Origin: Mannheimia haemolytica
GTDB taxonomy: Bacteria > Pseudomonadota > Gammaproteobacteria > Enterobacterales > Pasteurellaceae
DNA: 52,968 bases
Direction: 5' to 3'
NCBI RefSeq assembly: GCF_004342115.1
Contig: NZ_SMAC01000021.1
Span: 1-52,968 of the forward strand
Part shown: positions 47,315 to 52,968 of the stretch, one piece after another
Position numbering within the stretch: position 1 is the stretch's first letter
Layout: every line of letters starts with the position of its first letter
Position numbers and translations under genes: made by a program
The notes under the pieces: model-generated
Told to the model about the DNA's origin: nothing
The model's input: only the letters and a program-made list of their open reading frames with translations
The model's database searches: none

Positions 47315-48457
47315 TTAGCTACCCCAAACTTCTTCCGCAATTTCTTTAATTAAGTTTAGTTTCGCCCATTGTGCGGCTTCGGTTAAAATATTGCCTTCTT
47401 CGGTGGAGGCAAAGCCGCATTGTGGTGATAAGCATAGCTGATTGATTGGCACAATTTGAGCCGCTTCTTTAATACGCTCAATGATCGCATTTTTATCTTC
47501 TAAATCGCCAAATTTAGAGGTAATTAAGCCTAGTACCACTTGTTGATCTTTAATGTGGCGTAGTGGCTCGAAAGTGCCTGCACGTTCGGTATCGTATTCT
47601 AAGAAGAAGCCGTCAACACGGCATTTATCGAATAATACTTCGGCAACCGGTCCATAACCGCCTTCCGAGAACCAAGAAGAACGGAAGTTACCACGGCAGA
47701 TGTGCATCGTAATTGACATATCCGCCGGTTTTGCATCAACAATACGGTTTAATAATGCGACATATTTTTCCGCTAAATCAGTTAAATTAAATCCTCTGGC
47801 TGCAAACTCTTTCCGTTTATCTTCGGCACAGAATTGTCCCCAACTGGTGTCGTCTAATTGTAAGTTACGTAGCCCCATATCGTAGAATTTGTGCATTGCT
47901 TTGATATAAGCATTAGCAATATCATCGTACAGTTTTTGTTCGTCTTGATATTGTGGTAACGGTTGGTAATCTTCCGCACGCACACAGCAGATAATATGTA
48001 ACATTGTCGGTGCCGGAATCGTGAATTTGGTTGGGTAATCGCCGGCAGCTTCTTTTAAAAGACGATAAGCGTCCACAAAAGGGTGGCTTTCGGAGAAATC
48101 AATATCGCCCACGATTTTTACCGTTTGCCCTTTGGGTTTATGACCGGTAAAGTTCACGTTAAAGACTTCGGTTTCTTGCCAATCCATTCCATCAAGTTCA
48201 GCTAAGAAATCTAAATGCCACCAAGTCCGGCTAAATTCACCGTCAGAGACTGCTTTTACACCGTGTTGCTTTTGCAACTCAACTAATTTTTTGACCTCTT
48301 GGCGTGTGACTTCACGCAATTCGTCACGGGTGATTTTTTGCTGATTGAAATCTTCTCTGGCTTTTTTTAACGCATCGGTACGTAGAAAGCTGCCTACAAT
48401 ATCATTACGATACGGGGCTTGAGTGCGGATTGTTGCTTCCGGAAATAATTGGCTCAT
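47315..48457 (-). CDS. MetE C-terminal-like methyltransferase (YxjG type)
   Basis: A 380-residue protein matching the C-terminal catalytic half of cobalamin-independent methionine synthase (MetE) as found in YxjG/YxjH-type stand-alone proteins. It has GSFLRTDALKKAREDF at the front, SDGEFSRTWWHLDF, LQLDDTSWGQF and zinc-ligand regions ITMHICRGN and LCLSPQCGF. It lacks the MetE N-terminal domain. It probably makes methionine from homocysteine or a related thiol using another methyl donor; the donor is not evident. Ends at the shared terminator. Confidence 0.87.
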   Translation of the reverse strand: MSQLFPEATIRTQAPYRNDIVGSFLRTDALKKAREDFNQQKITRDELREVTRQEVKKLVELQKQHGVKAVSDGEFSRTWWHLDFLAELDGMDWQETEVFNVNFTGHKPKGQTVKIVGDIDFSESHPFVDAYRLLKEAAGDYPTKFTIPAPTMLHIICCVRAEDYQPLPQYQDEQKLYDDIANAYIKAMHKFYDMGLRNLQLDDTSWGQFCAEDKRKEFAARGFNLTDLAEKYVALLNRIVDAKPADMSITMHICRGNFRSSWFSEGGYGPVAEVLFDKCRVDGFFLEYDTERAGTFEPLRHIKDQQVVLGLITSKFGDLEDKNAIIERIKEAAQIVPINQLCLSPQCGFASTEEGNILTEAAQWAKLNLIKEIAEEVWGS

Positions 48458-48522
48458 AAATTACTCCTTGTAATTGTATTGGTTATAAACGCCGTTAATG
48501 ATAGCAAAAAGAGTAATAAAAA

Positions 48523-48556
48523 GCCCTTCATTAGCTTATGAAAATTAATGAAGGGC
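48523..48556 (-). terminator. Terminator of clpB
   Basis: GCCCTTCATTA (48523-48533) and TAATGAAGGGC (48546-48556) form an 11-bp stem; on the minus strand it is followed by TTTTTATT. It lies about 115 bp past the clpB stop. An uptake-signal pair surrounds 48577-48636 between it and clpB. Confidence 0.75.
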
Positions 48557-48636
48557 AATATGAAAATTTTTACTGTGCAAGCGGTCATTTTCGAGCAATT
48601 TTTTGCAAATTTTTACGATAAATCCACCGCTTGTAA

Positions 48637-48660
48637 GGTACGAGCGAGGACGCTCGCACC
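48637..48660. repeat. Palindromic GGTACGAGCG repeat
   Basis: GGTACGAGCGAGGACGCTCG plus CACC is a near-perfect palindrome just past the clpB stop codon. It resembles REP-type intergenic repeats of this family. Confidence 0.5.
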
Positions 48661-48670
48661 ATCGGAGACA

Positions 48671-51238
48671 TTATTGTGTTGCAACAATCTGCCCGTTTTG
48701 GTAATCCACCGTAACGGCTTTATTCGGTAATAATTTACCGCTTAAGATCTGTTGAGCAAGCGGATTTTCAAGCTCTTGTTGAATCGCACGTTTCAGTGGT
48801 CTTGCTCCGAACAGCGGATCGAAACCAGCCTTGCCGATATGATCTAATGCTGCATCGGTTACTGTCACCTCATAGCCTCGTTCTGCCAAGCGTTGGATTA
48901 AGCGTTGTAGCTGAATCTTCGCAATCGAACGGATATGCTCTTGACCAAGTGAGTGGAACATCACCGTTTCATCAATACGGTTGATAAATTCAGGGCGGAA
49001 GTGCTGTCCGACGACTTCCATCACCATTTCTTTAACCACATCATAGCCTTTATACGCATTTTCTCGAATTAAATGCGAGCCTAAGTTTGAGGTCATAATC
49101 ACTACCGTATTGCGGAAATCGACTGTTCTGCCTTGCCCGTCGGTTAAACGCCCGTCATCTAACACTTGCAATAAAATGTTAAACACATCAGGGTGAGCTT
49201 TTTCCACTTCATCAAGTAACACTACCGAATATGGATGGCGGCGAACCGCTTCGGTCAAATAGCCGCCTTCTTCGTAGCCGACATAGCCCGGAGGTGCGCC
49301 CACTAAGCGGGATACGCTGTGTTTTTCCATAAATTCAGACATATCAATTCGCACCATAGCATCAGGATCGTCAAACAAGAAATTAGCTAAGGTTTTGCTT
49401 AACTCGGTTTTACCCACGCCGGTCGGTCCTAAGAATAGGAATGAACCAATCGGTTTATTCGGATCGGAAAGTCCGGCACGGCTACGGCGAATCGCATTTG
49501 TCACCGCATCAACGGCTTCATTTTGCCCGATAACCCGAGCGTGTAATACTTCTTCCATACGAAGGAGTTTTTCCTTCTCGCCTTCCATCATTTTTGCAAC
49601 AGGAATGCCCGTTGCTTTTGAAAGCACTTCCGCAATTTCCTCTTCGGTGACTTTAGTACGGAGGAGCTGAGCATCTGCATTTTTTTCGCCATTTTCGACC
49701 GCTTGTAACTGTTTTTCCAAGTTTGGAATCACGCCATATTGCAATTCCGACATCTTCTCGAAATCGTTTTCACGGCGAGCCTGATCCATCGCAATTCGGG
49801 CATTTTCCAACTCCGATTTAATATGCTGTGTACCAAGTAAGGCGGATTTTTCCGCTTTCCAGATTTCTTCCAGCTCGGAATATTCACGCTCTTTCGCTGC
49901 CATTTCTTCGTCTAATTTGGCTAAACGCTGACGGCTCGCTTCATCTTCCTCTTTTTGTAACGCTTGGCGTTCCAATTTGAGTTGGATAATGCGGCGTTCT
50001 AATTTATCCAACGGCTCAGGTTTAGAATCAATCTCCATACGCAGGCTTGAAGCGGCTTCATCAATCAAGTCAATCGCTTTATCCGGCAATTGACGGTCAG
50101 ACACATAACGGTGCGAAAGCGTTGCCGCCGCCACGATGGCAGGGTCTGTAATTTGAACGTGATGATGGATTTCATAACGCTCTTTCAAACCACGTAAAAT
50201 CGCAATCGTATCTTCAACCGTTGGTTCGTCCACCAATACTTTTTGGAAACGGCGTTCAAGGGCTGCATCTTTTTCAATGTATTGGCGATATTCATCAAGG
50301 GTTGTAGCCCCCACACAGTGCAATTCACCACGGGCAAGGCTTGGTTTTAATAAGTTGCCGGCGTCCATTGCTCCGTCTGTTTTGCCTGCTCCAACCATCG
50401 TGTGAATTTCATCAATAAAGAGGATAACTTGCCCTTCTTCTTTCGCCAGTTCGTTTAAAACCGCTTTTAAACGCTCTTCAAATTCACCACGATATTTCGC
50501 ACCGGCAATTAATGCTCCCATATCCAGCGAAAGTACACGCTTATTTTTCAAGCCTTCCGGCACTTCGCCGTTTACAATACGCTGTGCCAAGCCTTCTACG
50601 ATCGCAGTTTTACCGACCCCCGGTTCACCGATTAATACTGGGTTATTTTTAGTGCGGCGTTGTAAAACTTGTACCGCACGGCGGATTTCTTCATCACGAC
50701 CGATTACCGGATCTAGCTTGCCAGCTTTGGCACGCTCGGTCAGATCAATCGTATATTTTTGTAATGCTTGTCTGGTTTCTTCTGCGTTTTGATTATTCAC
50801 GGTTTCTCCTCCTCGAATTTGGCTGATAGCTTGTGTCAGTTTTTCTTTGCTTAAGCCAAATTTTTTCCATAATTTACCTAAATCGCCATTATCCTCAATG
50901 CTTGCCAACACAAACAATTCAGAGGAAATAAAACTGTCGCCAAATTGTTGTGCGAGCTTGTCTGACTGATTTAACAATCTCACTAATTGCTGTGAAACCT
51001 GTGTATTACCGCCTTGAACTTGCGGCAAGCGGTCTAAAATAGCTTGCAATTCACTAATTAAGGTTTGCACATTGATATTTAATGCGGTAAAGAGAGGGGC
51101 AACAGATCCACCATCTTGTTTTACTAACGCATACAGTAAATGGGCAGGTTCGATATAAGGATTATCTTTTCCAACTGCAAGCGATTGGGATTCTGCCAAG
51201 GCTTCTTGCAGTTTTGTGGTCATTTTTTCAAAATTCAT
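48671..51238 (-). CDS. clpB: Protein disaggregase ClpB
   Basis: An 855-residue Hsp100 chaperone that works with DnaK to resolubilise aggregates. It has the N domain (about 1-145), first AAA+ module with Walker A GEPGVGKT (about 204) and Walker [10 protein letters not shown], the ClpB-specific coiled-coil middle domain (about 400-525, [28 protein letters not shown]), and second AAA+ module with GPTGVGKT (about 602) and [11 protein letters not shown]. The C-terminus is complete. An AAGGAG site precedes the ATG. I could not find a clear heat-shock promoter upstream. Confidence 0.97.
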   Translation of the reverse strand: MNFEKMTTKLQEALAESQSLAVGKDNPYIEPAHLLYALVKQDGGSVAPLFTALNINVQTLISELQAILDRLPQVQGGNTQVSQQLVRLLNQSDKLAQQFGDSFISSELFVLASIEDNGDLGKLWKKFGLSKEKLTQAISQIRGGETVNNQNAEETRQALQKYTIDLTERAKAGKLDPVIGRDEEIRRAVQVLQRRTKNNPVLIGEPGVGKTAIVEGLAQRIVNGEVPEGLKNKRVLSLDMGALIAGAKYRGEFEERLKAVLNELAKEEGQVILFIDEIHTMVGAGKTDGAMDAGNLLKPSLARGELHCVGATTLDEYRQYIEKDAALERRFQKVLVDEPTVEDTIAILRGLKERYEIHHHVQITDPAIVAAATLSHRYVSDRQLPDKAIDLIDEAASSLRMEIDSKPEPLDKLERRIIQLKLERQALQKEEDEASRQRLAKLDEEMAAKEREYSELEEIWKAEKSALLGTQHIKSELENARIAMDQARRENDFEKMSELQYGVIPNLEKQLQAVENGEKNADAQLLRTKVTEEEIAEVLSKATGIPVAKMMEGEKEKLLRMEEVLHARVIGQNEAVDAVTNAIRRSRAGLSDPNKPIGSFLFLGPTGVGKTELSKTLANFLFDDPDAMVRIDMSEFMEKHSVSRLVGAPPGYVGYEEGGYLTEAVRRHPYSVVLLDEVEKAHPDVFNILLQVLDDGRLTDGQGRTVDFRNTVVIMTSNLGSHLIRENAYKGYDVVKEMVMEVVGQHFRPEFINRIDETVMFHSLGQEHIRSIAKIQLQRLIQRLAERGYEVTVTDAALDHIGKAGFDPLFGARPLKRAIQQELENPLAQQILSGKLLPNKAVTVDYQNGQIVATQ

Positions 51239-51336
51239 TTCTTTCTCCTTACAATGAGTTTAGAAAGTGTAAATTTTTATTTACATCTCTTGTTGAAACA
51301 TTAAATGGAGCTTGGTAAATAATTTTCAAGTAAAAA

Positions 51337-51352
51337 TGTGAAAAAGATCACA
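51337..51352. promoter_or_regulatory. CRP binding site, clpB-ompW intergenic
   Basis: TGTGA-AAAAGA-TCACA is a perfect CRP half-site pair with the standard 6-base spacer. It lies about 101 bp before the predicted ompW start point and about 100 bp before the clpB ATG on the other strand. Confidence 0.8.
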
Positions 51353-51397
51353 AAAATAAATAAAATAACTCTTGTTGGGTATCTTTGTGTTAAAAGT

Positions 51398-51411
51398 TTG
51401 ATAAATATCAA
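51398..51411. promoter_or_regulatory. FNR box and ompW promoter
   Basis: TTGAT-AAAT-ATCAA is an exact FNR consensus. A TACACT element at 51434-51439 would place the start point near 51446, so the box is centred at about -41.5, the class II activating position. OmpW is FNR-regulated in enterobacteria. Confidence 0.8.
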
Positions 51412-51492
51412 TTCATTTCTATTTCATTTCATTTACACTCTGCTAAAGTTTACCTCATTATAGGTATTCTAATTATTTTTGAGGATATGAAA

Positions 51493-52158
51493 ATGAAAAA
51501 ATCAACTTTAGCAATTATTTTAGGTGGGGCATTATTAACTGGAACTGCGATGGCACATCAAGCTGGTGATGTGATATTCCGTGCCGGTGCTGTGCATGTT
51601 AAGGCAAATTCAAGTTCAGATACGAAAACTGCGGTTGATATTGATTTAAAAGTAAAAAACAACACCCAGTTAGGTTTAACGGCCACTTATATGTTGGCGG
51701 ATAATGTGGGTATCGAATTATTAGGTGCAACGCCATTCTCGCATTAAATCAATGCGATTGTGCCGGCATTAGGTGCAAATGCGAATTTAGGTCGTGTTGT
51801 GAGCTTAAGACAATTACCACCGAGCCTTTATGCTCAATACTATTTCTTTGAACCAACCGCTAAAGTGAAACCTTATATCGGTGCGGGTCTGAACTATACC
51901 CGTTTTTACCACGCAAAATCAGTACATGCAGCGGTAACGGATTTAAATGTGAAAAAACACTCTTTCGGACCGGTGGCGAATCTCGGTGTTGATGTGAAAT
52001 TAACCGATAACATCTATTTCAACGCCTCAGCGTGGTACACCCGTATCAAAACCACGGCGAAATTCAAAACGCCAAGCGTAACTAATGATATGCAACACGA
52101 AGTAAAAGTAAAACTTGATCCGGTTGTCCTATTTGCCGGTTTCGGTGTGAAGTTCTAA
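51493..52158 (+). pseudogene. ompW: OmpW-family porin with one in-frame stop
   Basis: MKKSTLAIILGGALLTGTAM is a signal peptide cleaved after AMA, followed by an eight-strand OmpW barrel (DVIFRAGAVHVKAN; VGIELLGATPFSH; YFFEPTAKVKPYIGAGLNYTRFY; ending DPVVLFAGFGVKF). A TAA at 51745-51747 interrupts ATPFSH*INA, where relatives have Lys (AAA to TAA). Everything else is open and in frame. ATG 51493 is preferred to 51487 because GAGG is 8 bases away. Product expected to be lost unless the ochre codon is read through. The function would be a small outer-membrane channel. Confidence 0.88.
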
Positions 52159-52177
52159 TTATTGTTGAGAACGAGTT

Positions 52178-52205
52178 GGGCTAATCTTAGTGATTAGCCC
52201 TTTTT
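52178..52205 (+). terminator. Rho-independent terminator after ompW
   Basis: GGGCTAATC (52178-52186), loop TTAGT, GATTAGCCC (52192-52200), then TTTTT. Confidence 0.9.
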
Positions 52206-52303
52206 GTTGCAGTTGTTTAGATATAGCCCGTTTCTACTTTTAATTGAAGAGATAATAAAATCTCACTATGCAAATATTTATTGGTGTAATTGGTAAATCT
52301 TGC

Positions 52304-52332
52304 TTGAAATTTTATAGATTAATCTCTATCTT
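52304..52332 (+). promoter_or_regulatory. Predicted trxA promoter
   Basis: TTGAAA (52304-52309) and TATCTT (52327-52332) are separated by 17 bp, about 70 bp before the trxA ATG. Confidence 0.6.
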
Positions 52333-52404
52333 ATACACAACTGTTCGCCTTAACTTGCCAGTTAGGGCGTTTCTTTTTTTAATTTAATATTTAAGGATAA
52401 ACTT

Positions 52405-52734
52405 ATGAGCAATGTCATTCATACAACAGATGCTACATTTGAACAAGATGTTTTAAAATCAGATGTACCGGTATTATTAGACTTCTGGGCGCCTTGGTGT
52501 GGTCCTTGCCGTATGATCGGCCCCGTACTTGACGATTTATCTGTTGATGCACAATTTGATGGTAAAGTAAAAATTGTCAAAATGAACGTAGATGAAAATC
52601 CATCTGTACCAGCACAATTTGGCGTACGCAGCATTCCATTTTTACTATTATTCAAAAATGGTGAAGTGATTGCCCAGCAAGTTGGTGCAATTCCGCACGC
52701 ACAAATGGCTGAATTTATCAAACAAGCATTATAA
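52405..52734 (+). CDS. trxA: Thioredoxin
   Basis: A 109-residue thioredoxin with the active site [10 protein letters not shown] (Cys32 and Cys35) and the cis-proline loop [13 protein letters not shown]. It is the general thiol-disulfide reductant of the cytoplasm. An AAGGA site precedes the ATG. An insertion sequence begins six bases after its stop, so any native terminator has been displaced. Confidence 0.97.
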   Translation: MSNVIHTTDATFEQDVLKSDVPVLLDFWAPWCGPCRMIGPVLDDLSVDAQFDGKVKIVKMNVDENPSVPAQFGVRSIPFLLLFKNGEVIAQQVGAIPHAQMAEFIKQAL

Positions 52735-52739
52735 TTTAA

Positions 52740-52968
52740 GGGGCTGTCCTAGATAACGACTAAAAACTCCATTTAGGTTAAGATACCCAAATGAGAAAAA
52801 GTCGTCTAAGTCAGTACAAACAAAACAAACTCATTGAGCAGTTTGTTGCAGGGGTAACAGCCCGAACAGCATCTGAGTTGGTCAATGTAAACAAAAACAC
52901 GGCGGCGTATTACTTCCATCGCTTGCGGTTGCTTATCTATCAACATAGCCCTCATTTGGAAATGTTTG
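52740..52968 (+). mobile_element. IS1595-family insertion sequence, left part
   Basis: It starts with GGGGCTGTCCTAGATAACGA, a likely terminal inverted repeat, followed by the transposase start. The element runs off the window, so its right end and target duplication cannot be seen. Confidence 0.75.
52791..52968 (+). CDS. IS1595-family transposase, partial
   Basis: The first 59 residues (MRKSRLSQYKQNKLIEQFVA, then GVTARTASELVNVNKNTAAYYFHRLR...) match the N-terminal HTH region of IS1595/IS1016-type transposases common in Pasteurellaceae. The catalytic part lies beyond the window. No frame break in the visible part. Confidence 0.8.
   Translation, partial: MRKSRLSQYKQNKLIEQFVAGVTARTASELVNVNKNTAAYYFHRLRLLIYQHSPHLEMF

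Noticed and set aside
51239-51336. Sigma-32 heat-shock promoter for clpB
   Set aside because: No convincing CTTGAAA / CCCCAT pair is visible on the minus strand at a proper spacing.

Overview
The window is chromosomal DNA of a Pasteurellaceae bacterium carrying one complete Mu-like transposable prophage. Host genes (parE, plsY, folB, cdd, clpB, trxA), low GC and scattered uptake signals of the ACAAGCGGTC type (for example 3457-3466, 48577-48586) point to the Actinobacillus pleuropneumoniae / Mannheimia side of the family. Mannheimia is my best guess, but the species is not proven.

Left host part (1-8581). A DUF262-HNH nuclease, a DUF417 membrane protein and an EcoRI-family adenine methyltransferase lie on the minus strand. 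The methyltransferase is preceded by a 13-copy pentanucleotide repeat, which sits inside a short leader ORF with its own ribosome binding site. Then come parE (+), plsY (-), and folB, an EamA exporter and cdd (+). The first 18 codons of an SLC13-type anion transporter follow and are cut by the prophage.

Prophage (8582-45917, 37.3 kb). It has TGTA...TACA ends and a TTGAT 5-bp target duplication, and it splits the SLC13 gene exactly. Order: S24-type repressor (-), an operator region with six GAATTC sites, Ner, MuA transposase, MuB ATPase, small early genes including Gam and an ANR-family regulator, GemA, a Mor/C-type activator, lysis genes (GH108 endolysin, holin candidate, nested Rz/Rz1 spanins), gp25-27-like proteins, terminase, portal, F, G, protease/scaffold, capsid, gp36/gp37, then a P2-type contractile tail (FI, FII, E/E', T, U, X, D, V, W, J, I, fibre). 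A Hin1523-type adenine methyltransferase sits at the right end, where Mu carries mom. Early and head-assembly genes are Mu/B3-like and the tail is P2-like. Accessory minus-strand genes sit at three module boundaries, and a minus-strand tRNA-like sequence with a UUA (ochre-reading) anticodon lies between F and G.

Right host part (45918-52968). The rest of the SLC13 gene follows, with an extra in-frame TAG. Then come a MetE-C-like (YxjG-type) methyltransferase (-), clpB (-), an ompW gene broken by one in-frame TAA but with a well-formed FNR/CRP promoter, trxA, and the start of an IS1595-family insertion sequence six bases after trxA.

The most unusual points are: the repeat-controlled leader overlapping the EcoRI-family methyltransferase start; the packing of GAATTC, the likely target of that enzyme family, into the prophage switch; the UUA-anticodon tRNA-like element beside a capsid-morphogenesis gene with a PBECR-like predicted nuclease tail; and an 18-bp dyad repeated at four late-gene boundaries.
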